Of a stretch of 64,000 bases of DNA, positions 51,323 through 59,834 are shown one piece after another. How positions within the stretch are numbered: position 1 is the first letter of the stretch; the number at the start of each line of letters is the position of its first letter. A program made the position numbers and the translations under genes. The notes beneath the pieces are model-generated. The model did no database searches. It was not told the DNA's origin and saw only the letters and a program-made list of their open reading frames with translations. The DNA lies in the NCBI RefSeq assembly GCF_021919345.1, contig NZ_CP089293.1:4154001-4218000 (forward strand), given 5' to 3'. This DNA is from Paenarthrobacter nicotinovorans. GTDB taxonomy: Bacteria; Actinomycetota; Actinomycetes; Actinomycetales; Micrococcaceae.

Positions 51323-51382
51323 CCGCGAGTTGGCACCTAATGACTTTGCCCCAAAACATGGGCATTAAATGCCAACTCGCGG
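51323..51382. terminator. Long inverted repeat between convergent GH13 and membrane-protein genes
   Basis: CCGCGAGTTGGCACCTAATG and CATTAAATGCCAACTCGCGG (two transition differences) enclose a 20-base loop. The right arm ends 2 bases before the stop of the convergent gene, and the left arm begins 13 bases after the GH13 stop. The loop side carries GGGCATTA, also seen in the element at 4524-4584. It is a likely bidirectional terminator and may belong to a dispersed intergenic repeat family. Confidence 0.7.
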
Positions 51383-51384
51383 GC

Positions 51385-52086
51385 TCACCAACTCTGGACC
51401 AGGAACGCTGCACCGGTCGGAGAGCACACGCCGGGGTCCCTGGTACCGGGCGCGAGTCCTCCTCCGAACGCAAAGTCGTCGCCCACATTGACTGCAGTTC
51501 CGTCGGGCAAGATGACTCCCGTCCCGGTGACCTGGGTTCCGAAGGGGAAGATGAGGCCCGTCGATGTTCCGTCCGGGCGGATTTCGGCGAAGCACCCTCC
51601 GCTGTTCAGGCCGAGCCTGCCTGAGTTGAGAGCCTCCATGAAGACGTTGACGCCTTGATCCGTAGAGACGGCGGCCTTGTTGCCGTTGCCTCCGACGACG
51701 ATTTCGGCAGCGCCCGTCGCCGCCTTGGCGCCGATAATTTCAGGCAATGATGGAGACGCGGACGAATCTGTTTCCGGTGCGGCAGCAGACGGGGTGGCGG
51801 CTGGACCCGCCTGCTCATTGAGCGGCGCGGACAGGGACGACGCCACGAAAACACCGGCGAGGACTGCCGCTGCCGCCAACCCGGCCCCCGCAGCCAGCCG
51901 GAAACGTCGACGCGGGCGTCGCTGATGGAAGTCGTCGATGGAGCCGCCGGGTACGAGTTGCTCCGAGTCAGTGAACCTGACAGCAAGGCTTTTCTCCCGG
52001 CTCCGGGCCAGTTCCTCTTCCGTGACGGCCACGCCCGGATCGGCGCCCGTCAATCGTTCCACAGCGGCCGTTTCCTCATGCCTCAT
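51385..52086 (-). CDS. Single-pass membrane protein, putative anti-sigma factor/partner of the ECF sigma
   Basis: A 233-residue protein with a short cytoplasmic N-terminus (about 60 residues, including RREEE-like charged helices), one membrane helix (FRLAAGAGLAAAAVLAGVFV) and an extracytoplasmic C-terminal domain after a Ser/Ala/Pro-rich linker. The outer domain has GGCFAEIRPDGTSTGLIFPF and DPGVCSPTGAAFLV, with two cysteines that could form a disulfide. There is no zinc-binding HxxxCxxC motif. Its ATG overlaps the sigma factor stop by four bases, the usual arrangement for a cognate membrane regulator. Confidence 0.7.
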   Translation of the reverse strand: MRHEETAAVERLTGADPGVAVTEEELARSREKSLAVRFTDSEQLVPGGSIDDFHQRRPRRRFRLAAGAGLAAAAVLAGVFVASSLSAPLNEQAGPAATPSAAAPETDSSASPSLPEIIGAKAATGAAEIVVGGNGNKAAVSTDQGVNVFMEALNSGRLGLNSGGCFAEIRPDGTSTGLIFPFGTQVTGTGVILPDGTAVNVGDDFAFGGGLAPGTRDPGVCSPTGAAFLVQSW

Positions 52087-52610
52087 CGCTGCACATCCTC
52101 TATCTCTCGCTCTGCCCGAAGTAGTTGGCTGAGATGTCTTCGAGCCCGGTGCAGCCGCATCCTGACAGCGGTGGCCGAGACATCGAGCAGTTCCGCAACT
52201 TCGGCCGAGGTGAAGCCGTCCCAGTACGTCAGGAGGAGAACCTCACGGTCCTCGGGCTTGAGCCGGTCCAGCGCGTCCCGCACCTCGCCGTCGTCGCTAA
52301 CCGGTTCCCTGGTCTGCTGCCGTTCCAGTTGCTGCGCGAGGTTGATCGAGCGGACGGCGGAACGGTTGTGGTTGCGGAGAACATTCCGGGCAATACCGAA
52401 CACGATCAGCACGGACAATTCCTGGTCCTGACGGCACTTCTCCCAGGCGATGCGGAAGACTTCGGCGCATAGGTCCTCCGCAGTGGACGGGTCCCCGGCG
52501 CGCCGCCGGAAATAGCGATAGACCTTGTCATGGCAGGCCGAGTGGGCTGCCAGGAAGTGTTCCTGTCTGGCCGGCTCCACGCGATCTCCTTGGTCCGTCT
52601 GCACGCTCAT
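52083..52610 (-). CDS. ECF-type RNA polymerase sigma factor
   Basis: A 175-residue sigma-70 family protein with region 2 (HDKVYRYFRRRAGDPSTAED, CAEVFRIAWEK) and region 4 (DALDRLKPEDREVLLLTYWD, TSAEVAELLDVSATAVRMR, LHRARRHLSQLL). It lacks extra domains. It overlaps the downstream membrane protein gene by four bases, so the pair forms a sigma/anti-sigma-like unit. It starts 118 bases downstream of the ppk2 stop, beyond a perfect hairpin, so it has its own promoter, possibly autoregulated. Confidence 0.88.
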   Translation of the reverse strand: MSVQTDQGDRVEPARQEHFLAAHSACHDKVYRYFRRRAGDPSTAEDLCAEVFRIAWEKCRQDQELSVLIVFGIARNVLRNHNRSAVRSINLAQQLERQQTREPVSDDGEVRDALDRLKPEDREVLLLTYWDGFTSAEVAELLDVSATAVRMRLHRARRHLSQLLRAEREIEDVQR

Positions 52611-52664
52611 ACCCGGTTAATGTCCGGCAGTCAGAAGAATGTAACGGAACTTTTCAGGAAAAGC

Positions 52665-52699
52665 GCGACGTCGGCACTTACGGTAAGTGCCGACGTCGC
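52665..52699. terminator. Perfect 16-base hairpin after ppk2
   Basis: GCGACGTCGGCACTTA and TAAGTGCCGACGTCGC are exact complements with a 3-base loop, 29 bases after the ppk2 stop and 55 bases before the sigma factor start on the minus strand. It is probably the ppk2 terminator; its A/T-rich continuation supports this. Confidence 0.7.
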
Positions 52700-52727
52700 G
52701 GTTTGCCGGGTTTTGCGCGTAGAGCGA

Positions 52728-53663
52728 CTAGTCGCCTACGGCGTCGCGGCCGCGGCGGACGATCAGCGGATCCGCCGGGAAGACCACCGAGGTGTCCTTG
52801 TCCTCGTAGTCGAATTGGTTGAGGAAGAAGCGCATGGCGTTGATCCTGGCACGCTTCTTGTCGTTGGACTTGATGGTGATCCACGGTGCGTGATCGGAGT
52901 CCGTGTGGAGGAAGGTCTGCTCTTTGGCCTCGGTGTATTCATCCCAGCGGCCCAGTGACGCGAGGTCCATTGGTGAAAGTTTCCAGCGCCGCACGGGGTC
53001 GATCTGGCGGATCGCGAAACGGGTGCGCTGCTCTTGCCGGGTCACGGAGAACCAGAACTTGGTGACGTGGATTCCGGCGTCCACCAGCATTTTTTCAAAG
53101 ACGGGCGCCTGGCCCATGAAGGTGTCGTATTCCTCGTCGGTGCAGAACCCCATGACGCGTTCCACGTTGGCCCGGTTGTACCAGGACCTGTCGAACATGA
53201 CGATCTCCCCGGCAGTGGGCAGGTGCTGGATGTAGCGCTGGAAATACCACTGGCCCTGCTCGCGGTCGGAGGGCTTGGCGAGCGCCACGGTCCGGGCCGA
53301 GCGGGGATCCAGGTGCTCGGTGAAACGCTTGATGGTTCCGCCCTTGCCCGCGGCGTCCCTGCCTTCGAACACGATCACATGCTTCAGGCCCAGATCCTGG
53401 CCCCAGTATTGGAACTTCAACAGCTCTATCTGCAGGTGGTACTTCTCGATCTCGTACTCGTCGCGGGTCATCCGCTCCGGGTAGGGGTATTCGTCGCTCC
53501 ATGTTTCCACGGCCGATCCGCCGGGATCGATGAGCTCAGGGTCTTCCCCTTGGCCTCCGCTGATGGTGTATCCCAGCTCCACCAGATGGTCGATGGTCTC
53601 GCGCAGGTTGTCCCTGACCCACCAGTTGTCCAGCGATGTGGCGAGTGGGTTTGCGTCCGTCAT
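52728..53663 (-). CDS. ppk2: Polyphosphate kinase 2 family protein
   Basis: A 311-residue PPK2 that transfers phosphate between polyphosphate and nucleoside di- or monophosphates. Walker A is at 101-109 (EGRDAAGKGG), the lid region includes PSDREQGQWYFQRYI, and Walker B is IVMFDRSWYNR. The extended N-terminal 70 residues (RDNLRETIDHLVELGYTI) fit the actinobacterial single-domain PPK2 group. It has its own terminator downstream. Whether ADP or AMP is the preferred acceptor cannot be told by eye. Confidence 0.92.
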   Translation of the reverse strand: MTDANPLATSLDNWWVRDNLRETIDHLVELGYTISGGQGEDPELIDPGGSAVETWSDEYPYPERMTRDEYEIEKYHLQIELLKFQYWGQDLGLKHVIVFEGRDAAGKGGTIKRFTEHLDPRSARTVALAKPSDREQGQWYFQRYIQHLPTAGEIVMFDRSWYNRANVERVMGFCTDEEYDTFMGQAPVFEKMLVDAGIHVTKFWFSVTRQEQRTRFAIRQIDPVRRWKLSPMDLASLGRWDEYTEAKEQTFLHTDSDHAPWITIKSNDKKRARINAMRFFLNQFDYEDKDTSVVFPADPLIVRRGRDAVGD

Positions 53664-53732
53664 GCGGTCCTCCTGCTAAGCCGTGTGGTGCACGGCAGGC
53701 TAACAAGGCTTGGTGACGGGAACATGAACAGC

Positions 53733-54254
53733 CTAGAGGTCGATCCAATAGCGGCGGAAGAGTCGCCCATCGGCGTCGGTTCGCGCATCCTCAAGGAGCC
53801 CGCCCGCGCGTTCAATGGTTTTGGCGGACGCGGCATTGGAGTCATCGCAGGTCAAGAGAACCCGATCAGGCTCTCCTCGTGCAGCCAGGTGAGCGCACAG
53901 TTCCTGGAGGGCCCAGGATGCCGCCCCCCGTCCACGATCGGATGGCCTTACGCCGTAGCCGATATGCCCGCCGGAGTTCAGAAGGGCTGGGGTGAGATAG
54001 TGGCGGAACGCAATGGAGCCCACATACCGCGGGCCCTCCGTTATCCACCGGAACGTGCAGGGAACAATACCGTCCTTTTCGACGGCCCGTTCAGCGTCCA
54101 GCAGCTTGCGGACCCAGCGCTCAAAGCCCTTTTGACTGGTGACGTCATCCCCCGGGAACAGCCCGGCACCGTCCTGGTGGGCACCGTCCCACTCGCTGTG
54201 GGACTCGGTAAACGACTGATGAAAGGAAGCATCCGGAGCAACGAGGGTGAACAT
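53733..54254 (-). CDS. GNAT-family acetyltransferase
   Basis: A 173-residue GNAT protein. The acetyl-CoA loop is GYGVRPSDRGRGAASWAL, flanked by RYVGSIAFRHYLTPALL and LLTCDDSNAASAKTIERAGG. It resembles amino-group acetyltransferases annotated as YafQ/RimJ-like. The ATG at 54254 overlaps the stop of the MurR-like regulator (TGATG), so it is the second gene of that operon. In a muramic acid context it may act on an amino sugar or peptide, but this is only a suggestion. Confidence 0.82.
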   Translation of the reverse strand: MFTLVAPDASFHQSFTESHSEWDGAHQDGAGLFPGDDVTSQKGFERWVRKLLDAERAVEKDGIVPCTFRWITEGPRYVGSIAFRHYLTPALLNSGGHIGYGVRPSDRGRGAASWALQELCAHLAARGEPDRVLLTCDDSNAASAKTIERAGGLLEDARTDADGRLFRRYWIDL

Positions 54255-55180
54255 CACACGACTATATTCGGCTGGGGCGGTGTATGCCCGCGCGGCACTT
54301 TCCTGCCTTGGACGGCCGCGTGCGTCTTGCGCAGCGCTGAGATGGAAGCGTCGTACGAATGCTGGGCGACCCCCACGAAAAGGCAATCAACCACCATCAT
54401 CTGGGCGATCCGGCTCCCCATCGCGCCTGGCCTGAAGGGTGTCTCACGCGCTGCGGTGCTGAGCACAATGTCGGCGTCACGGCCCAACGGCGAGTCAGCA
54501 TGGTTGGTGATGGCGATCGTCGTGGCCCCGGCATCCTTGGCCGCCCTGAGGAAATCGACCGTATCCGCGGTGGTGCCGGAGTGCGAGATGCCCACCGCCA
54601 CACCGTTCCCGTCCAGAAGTGCTGCGGACGTCAACGCGACATGAACTTCGGGCCAGTTGAAGGAAGTCAGGCCTATCCGGTGCAGTTTCTGCTGCAGGTC
54701 GTGGCCGACCAACCCTCCGGCGCCCACACCAAAGATGTCGATCTTCCGCGAGAGGGTGATGACCTCGATGGCTGTGGCCAGTTCGTGAACGTCGAGCACC
54801 TGGGCGGTGTCAGCGATGGACATCGTTTCGTTGAAAGCGATCTTGGAAATGATGTCGGGAAGCGAATCCGACGGGTTCACGTCGTCGTAAACCGTAGCGG
54901 GCACGGGGTTGGCTGAACTCTCCCTGGCCGCTTCCCTGGCGAGGTCGAGGCGCAGCTCGGAGTACCCGCGGTAGCCCACCTTTTTGTAGAAGCGGACAAC
55001 TGACGTGGTGGACGTTCCGCAGTGCTCGGCGAGGTCGCCGATGGACAACGTCGCGGCCCGCGAAGGGTCCGCCAGGACAAGCTCGGCAACAGAGCGCTCG
55101 GATGGGCGAAGGGCCGGCAGGGCAGATCTGATCCGGACCAAAACAGTACGCGATGCCTGCGTGTTCAGCTCCTGGTCCAC
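54254..55180 (-). CDS. MurR/RpiR-family transcriptional regulator
   Basis: A 308-residue regulator with an N-terminal RpiR helix-turn-helix (PSERSVAELVLADPSRAATL, SIGDLAEHCGTSTTSVVRFY) and a C-terminal SIS domain that binds phosphosugars (IDIFGVGAGGLVGHDL, GVAVGISHSGTTADTVDF, TTIAITNHADSPLG). The GTG start at 55180 is preceded by GGAAGGAG. It is divergent from the NamZ- and NagZ-like genes and is likely their repressor, with MurNAc-6-phosphate as the natural effector of the MurR group. That role is inferred. Confidence 0.87.
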   Translation of the reverse strand: MDQELNTQASRTVLVRIRSALPALRPSERSVAELVLADPSRAATLSIGDLAEHCGTSTTSVVRFYKKVGYRGYSELRLDLAREAARESSANPVPATVYDDVNPSDSLPDIISKIAFNETMSIADTAQVLDVHELATAIEVITLSRKIDIFGVGAGGLVGHDLQQKLHRIGLTSFNWPEVHVALTSAALLDGNGVAVGISHSGTTADTVDFLRAAKDAGATTIAITNHADSPLGRDADIVLSTAARETPFRPGAMGSRIAQMMVVDCLFVGVAQHSYDASISALRKTHAAVQGRKVPRGHTPPQPNIVV

Positions 55181-55228
55181 GGCGGACTCCTTCCAACGGC
55201 TGGGTCCAAAAGTACGGGCTTGTAAATA

Positions 55229-55258
55229 AGTTACCTAAACGTGGATACGAAGGTAAGT
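55229..55258. promoter_or_regulatory. Candidate MurR operator
   Basis: AGTTACCT and AGGTAAGT form an imperfect inverted repeat (7 of 8) with a 14-base spacer, about 50 bases upstream of the regulator start and about 107 bases before the NamZ-like start. It is well placed to control both divergent promoters. Confidence 0.45.
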
Positions 55259-55364
55259 CATTGACGCATCTCCACGAGGGGAATACGGTCGATGTAAGGA
55301 AAATCACAAATGTTGTCAAGGAATCCCCACCTGAGCACGGCAGCACCTTTCCGAAAGGCACCCC

Positions 55365-56657
55365 ATGAACCTCAACCGCAGAAGACTGATCCATGCCTCG
55401 GGGCTGGCCGCAGCGGCCGCCGTCGTCGCACCCTTCACGCCTGCCGCCGTCGCGCAGCCGCCGGGCACGCGACCCGGAAAGCCGGGCGCCGCCGTCAACG
55501 GAGCCGACCTCGCCGCCGCCGATAACTGGAGCATCTTCGCCGGTCGCAAGGTAGGTGTCATCACAAATCCCACCGGCGTCCTGGCCAACTTCCGCTCCAT
55601 CGTGGACGACATGGCGGACAAGGGCGTCGACGTCGGGGCCGTCTTCGGACCCGAGCACGGCTTCCGCGGAACCGCCCAGGACGGCGGCAGCGAAGGCACC
55701 TCGGTGGACCCGCGGACCGGCATCACCGTCTATGACTCCTACGGCGCCGAAGTTGCCGACTACGTGGGCTTTTACGAAGCATCCGGCGTGGACACCATCT
55801 GCTTCGACATCCAGGACGTCGGAGCCCGGTTCTATACCTACATCTGGACTATGTGGGGCGCCATGCAGGCGGCGTCCCGGACCGGCACCAAGTTTGTGGT
55901 CCTGGACCGCCCCAATCCCATCGGCGGCCAGGCGCGCGGACCGGTCCTCCAACCCGGCTTCGAGTCCGGAGTGGGACGGTTGGGCATAGCCCTGCAACAC
56001 GGCATGACCGTGGGCGAGCTCGCCACCTGCTTCAACGCCGTCTACCTCCCGGCCGCCGGTCTCACGCCCATCAAGGACCTTCACGTGGTGCAGGTTCAGG
56101 GCTGGCGCCGCGAGATGACCGGACCGGATAACAGGGCAGCCTGGATTCTCCCGAGTCCCAACATGCCCACGCCGGAAACAGCCACCTTGTATCCCGGTAC
56201 AGCCTTGTTCGAGGCGACCAACATGTCCGAAGGCCGCGGAACCACCCGGCCTTTCGAAATCATCGGCGCGCCTTATGTGGACTACCGATGGGCCGAAGCG
56301 TTGAACGGCAAGGGTCTCAACGGCGTCACCTTTCGTGAGGCTTACTTCCAGCCCACGCTGTCGAAAAACCAAGGCCTCATCTGTGGGGGCGTCCAGGTCC
56401 ACATCACCGACGCCACCCGCGTTGAAGCGCTTGAGGTGGGCACCCACATGCTGGTCGAAGCCAAGCGTCTGTACCCGGGCTTCGACTGGCGCGGCGACGG
56501 CGGCCGTTGGATGGGCCTGCTGAGCGGTTCGGCCCGCTTCGCCGAACAGCTCGACGCCGGCGCTGACGCCAGGACGATCATGGACAGCTGGCGGCAGGAT
56601 TTGGGTCAGTTCGTTCGCGATACCCGCCCGTACCTCCTCTACAACGGGCCACGCTAA
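55365..56657 (+). CDS. NamZ-like exo-beta-N-acetylmuramidase (DUF1343)
   Basis: A 430-residue exported protein. A Tat-type signal is seen: RRRLIHASGLAAAAAVVAPF with a twin arginine, cleaved near AVAQP. The DUF1343/GH171 core includes GRKVGVITNPTGV, DVGAVFGPEHGFRGTAQDGG, TICFDIQDVGARFYTYIWTM, DRPNPIGG and NMSEGRGTTRPFEIIGAP. The family includes NamZ, which releases MurNAc from the non-reducing end of peptidoglycan fragments. It is followed by a NagZ-like gene and divergent from a MurR-like regulator, consistent with a joint wall-recycling or scavenging role outside the cell. Confidence 0.87.
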   Translation: MNLNRRRLIHASGLAAAAAVVAPFTPAAVAQPPGTRPGKPGAAVNGADLAAADNWSIFAGRKVGVITNPTGVLANFRSIVDDMADKGVDVGAVFGPEHGFRGTAQDGGSEGTSVDPRTGITVYDSYGAEVADYVGFYEASGVDTICFDIQDVGARFYTYIWTMWGAMQAASRTGTKFVVLDRPNPIGGQARGPVLQPGFESGVGRLGIALQHGMTVGELATCFNAVYLPAAGLTPIKDLHVVQVQGWRREMTGPDNRAAWILPSPNMPTPETATLYPGTALFEATNMSEGRGTTRPFEIIGAPYVDYRWAEALNGKGLNGVTFREAYFQPTLSKNQGLICGGVQVHITDATRVEALEVGTHMLVEAKRLYPGFDWRGDGGRWMGLLSGSARFAEQLDAGADARTIMDSWRQDLGQFVRDTRPYLLYNGPR

Positions 56658-56714
56658 GCGCGCAGAAACACCCCGCCTCAACCAACAAACAAGGACGATG
56701 GGATTGGGATCCAC

Positions 56715-58742
56715 ATGTACAGAAAAGGAACTACCCTCATGACGGCGGCCGCCACGGCGCTGCTCATGACCGGCGCGGGCACTGCAGTCGCCGCCGTGCC
56801 CACCAGCACGGTAATGACGACGGCGGCCTCCGCCTCACCGGACATCGACGCAATGATTGCGGGCATGACTCTGGACGAAAAGATCGGCCAGATGACGTGG
56901 ACCCATGTTTATGGTTCGTCCGCGGATGACACGTCCATGGCGTCAAGCAACCAGGAGCGGTACGGCGTCAATACGCCAGCCGAGGTGGTGGAGAAGTACA
57001 ACCTGGGCGGCGTCCTCTACTTCGCTTGGTCCGGCAACACGGCCAACCCCGGGCAGGTTGCAGGCCTTTCGAACGGCCTGCAGAAGGCGGCCGTGGGCGC
57101 AGACGGAAAAGGCATTCCGCTGGCCGTGACCATCGACCAGGAAGGTGGCCTTGTGGCCCGGATCGGGCCGCCCGCCACTGTACTCCCGGGCAACATGGCA
57201 CTGGGTGCCACCGGAGATGAGGAGCTTGCACGGGCCCAGGGCGGAATCCTGGGGTCGGAGATGCGCGCCATGGGCATCAACGTGGACTTCGCCCCGGTAT
57301 TGGACCTCAACTCCAACCCGGACAACCCTGTCATCGGAATCCGTTCCATGAGTGAAGACCCCGCACTGGTCAGCAAACTTGGCGTCGCCCAGATCGACGG
57401 CCTGCAGGCACATAACGTGGGGGCTGCGGCCAAGCACTTCCCCGGCCACGGCGACACTTCAGTGGACTCCCATTACGGACTGCCAACGGTCACCTACGAC
57501 CGCGCGACCCTGAACAAGCACCTCCAGCCGTTCAAAGCCGCGATCGATGCCGGCGTGGACATGGTCATGACGGCACACATCATTGTGGAGGCCATCGATC
57601 CGGACATGCCGGGAACCCTGTCCCACAAGGTGCTCACCGGCCTGCTCCGTGATGAGCTCGGCTTCAAGGGGCTCGTCACCACCGACGCTTTGGACATGGC
57701 CGCGATGGCCGCCGAATGGCCCCAGGAAAAAATCGCGGTCAAGGCCATCCAGGCCGGGTCCGACATCCTCCTCAACTCCCCCGACGTGGAGGCGTCGTTC
57801 GCCGGGGTGCGTGCCGCCGTCGGGTCCGGAGAGATCACTGAAGCCCGCCTGGACGAGTCCGTCCGACGGATCCTCGAGTGGAAGGTCAAGCGCGGCGTCT
57901 TCGACCAGCCCATGACCGATCCCGGCGCCGTGGACACGCTTGTTGGCACTGCCGAAAACCTCGGCACGGCCAATCTGATCTCCGACCGCGCCGTCACGTT
58001 GGTCCGCAATGAGGACCGCGTCCTGCCGCTCCCGTCCAAGAGCTCGGTGCTCATGGTTGGTTCCGGTTCAGCGTGGCCGGAACTGGCTGGTCCCATGCTC
58101 AAAATGCAAGGATTCGCAGTCACTGAAGATTACGAGAATGGCGCATCGCCCTCCACGGCCTACCGGGCCCGGGCGGTGGCCGCTGCCCGAGGAGTGGATG
58201 CGGTCGTCTTCGCCTCCTACAACGCCACCGGCAACGCTGCGCAACAGCAGATGGTGGCTGAGCTCGCGGCGACCGGAACGCCGGTGATCGTCATTGCCAC
58301 GCGCAACCCTTACGACATCAACGTCTTCCCGGGCGCCGACGCCGTTCTCAACAGTTACGGGGTCAAGGAGGTCAACTTCCATGGCGCCGTCCGCGCCATT
58401 GCCGGCGCGGTCAACCCCAGCGGCAAACTGCCGGTGAACGTCCCGAAGGCCGACGGCGACGGCGTCCTCCTGCCGCTCGGCTTCGGCCTCAGCTATGACA
58501 CCGCGACGCCGGCAGCCGTCACCTTTACGGACCGGCCGGGCAAGGGGCAGGATTCGTACACCATCCCCGCAGTTCCGGGCGTGACGTACCTCGTTGACGG
58601 CAAGGAGGTTGCAGCTGGGTCCTACCGGAAGCCGGCGGGCACCGTGACAGTCACCGCTGCACCCGACAAGGGGTACGTCTTCACGGACGGCGCCGTCACC
58701 GAGTGGAGCCACACCTTCACCACCGGGCTCCCCAACCCATAG
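56715..58742 (+). CDS. Secreted GH3 beta-N-acetylglucosaminidase (NagZ-like)
   Basis: A 675-residue exported GH3 protein with a signal peptide (MTAAATALLMTGAGTAVAA). The NagZ-type motif KHFPGHGDTSVDSHYGLP holds the catalytic Asp-His dyad that distinguishes NagZ from glucosidases. The nucleophile is in GLVTTDALDMAAM, and VTIDQEGGLVARIG lies before. The second GH3 domain and a C-terminal beta-rich tail of about 80 residues (YLVDGKEVAAGSYRKPAG) follow. It would remove GlcNAc from peptidoglycan chains so that NamZ can act, or the reverse. It starts 57 bases after the NamZ stop. Confidence 0.88.
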   Translation: MYRKGTTLMTAAATALLMTGAGTAVAAVPTSTVMTTAASASPDIDAMIAGMTLDEKIGQMTWTHVYGSSADDTSMASSNQERYGVNTPAEVVEKYNLGGVLYFAWSGNTANPGQVAGLSNGLQKAAVGADGKGIPLAVTIDQEGGLVARIGPPATVLPGNMALGATGDEELARAQGGILGSEMRAMGINVDFAPVLDLNSNPDNPVIGIRSMSEDPALVSKLGVAQIDGLQAHNVGAAAKHFPGHGDTSVDSHYGLPTVTYDRATLNKHLQPFKAAIDAGVDMVMTAHIIVEAIDPDMPGTLSHKVLTGLLRDELGFKGLVTTDALDMAAMAAEWPQEKIAVKAIQAGSDILLNSPDVEASFAGVRAAVGSGEITEARLDESVRRILEWKVKRGVFDQPMTDPGAVDTLVGTAENLGTANLISDRAVTLVRNEDRVLPLPSKSSVLMVGSGSAWPELAGPMLKMQGFAVTEDYENGASPSTAYRARAVAAARGVDAVVFASYNATGNAAQQQMVAELAATGTPVIVIATRNPYDINVFPGADAVLNSYGVKEVNFHGAVRAIAGAVNPSGKLPVNVPKADGDGVLLPLGFGLSYDTATPAAVTFTDRPGKGQDSYTIPAVPGVTYLVDGKEVAAGSYRKPAGTVTVTAAPDKGYVFTDGAVTEWSHTFTTGLPNP

Positions 58743-58748
58743 GAAGAG

Positions 58749-59759
58749 CTACACCACCGGAGAGTTCATCAGTGCGACCGTGATGAGCAGGGCAATCCCG
58801 AACATCGGCAGGCAGAGTACTGCGTTGGTCAGGCGGTTGTCCCTCATCACGGCCACGAACTCCCTAAGGAACGCGCTGGGCACAAAATACCTGGCGGTCG
58901 GAGCACCCACCACCTCTGCGTTGATCTTCTGCCGACGGGACAGGAGGGCGGCGCGGAGTACGTGGTAGTTGTTGGTGCACACCAGCAGCGGCCCCTGGAT
59001 TCCCCTGTCGGCCAGCAGTGCGACGGAGTAGGCAAGGTTCTCGCGGGTGGTGGTGGCTTTGTTCTCCTCCACCACATCGCCGGGAGCGGCACCCTTGGTC
59101 ACCAGGTAGTCCTTCATCGCCGAGGACTCGGGCCGGGGTTCATCGGGGCCTTGGCCCCCGGAAGGTACCAAAACGGGCCTGACCGGAGTGACGGCGTCGT
59201 AAATTTCCAGAGCCTTGTTCAGGCGTGCGGCGAGCAGCGGCGGAACCTTGCCGTCAATGAGCCCTGAACCCAGGACGATGACCGCCGCCGGGTTCGGGCT
59301 GAAGCGCATCTTGGAGTACACCACGGCATAGCCCAGGAACACCACGAATGCGCAGCCGAGGTAGGCGCAGAGGAAGAACGCAAGGGCTGCGATGCCGGCC
59401 AGTACGGGCTGCCCGCTCAGCACGAAGAGGAAGGCCACCACCGGTGCCAGGAAAACAGCCATTCCCACTGCCATGGGCAAAAAGCTGGTGATGCTTGGGC
59501 CTTCCCTGCGGACCATGGTGACGCCGTTCGCGAGCAAGAAGCCGGCGAAGACGAAAATGCTGACTACGGGCACTACGACAATTACGAGGTTCAGCCATTC
59601 GAACCATGGATTCAGGTCAATCAGGAAGTCCAGGAGGGCCTGCAGTAAAAACCAGGCCGCAACCAGAAGGAAGACGCCATTCCTTAGCCGGCGCCGGTCC
59701 GACTGGAATGAGGCAAGGAAAAGGCCCGCAAAGAGAAGTCCTAGGACCAGGGTCAGCAT
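58749..59759 (-). CDS. DUF218/YdcF-SanA-like membrane protein
   Basis: A 336-residue protein with about five membrane helices in the first 150 residues. A DUF218 domain follows: AAVIVLGSGLIDGKVPPLLA, VLVPSGGQGPDEPRPES, KATTTRENLAYSV and LLVCTNNYHVLRAALLSRR. A final membrane helix ends the protein. Homologues such as YdcF and SanA are linked to envelope integrity and bind nucleotide-like ligands, but their reaction is uncertain. It is convergent with the NagZ-like gene, with 6 bases between. Confidence 0.82.
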   Translation of the reverse strand: MLTLVLGLLFAGLFLASFQSDRRRLRNGVFLLVAAWFLLQALLDFLIDLNPWFEWLNLVIVVVPVVSIFVFAGFLLANGVTMVRREGPSITSFLPMAVGMAVFLAPVVAFLFVLSGQPVLAGIAALAFFLCAYLGCAFVVFLGYAVVYSKMRFSPNPAAVIVLGSGLIDGKVPPLLAARLNKALEIYDAVTPVRPVLVPSGGQGPDEPRPESSAMKDYLVTKGAAPGDVVEENKATTTRENLAYSVALLADRGIQGPLLVCTNNYHVLRAALLSRRQKINAEVVGAPTARYFVPSAFLREFVAVMRDNRLTNAVLCLPMFGIALLITVALMNSPVV

Positions 59760-59834
59760 GATCCAAGCCTATGCGGTGCCGTTACCACTCGCGGTGTCTC
59801 GTGGAGGCTTTGGGATGAGGGAGGCTCCGTGAAG

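Noticed and set aside
49123..51336. 737-codon open frame on the minus strand opposite the GH13 gene
   Set aside because: It is the antisense shadow of a gene with intact catalytic motifs; GC-rich third positions leave the opposite frame open. Its translation has no family features.
54810..56714. 634-codon minus-strand frame opposite the NamZ-like gene
   Set aside because: Overlaps two well-supported genes (the MurR-like regulator and NamZ), has no motif and an implausible composition, so it is a shadow.
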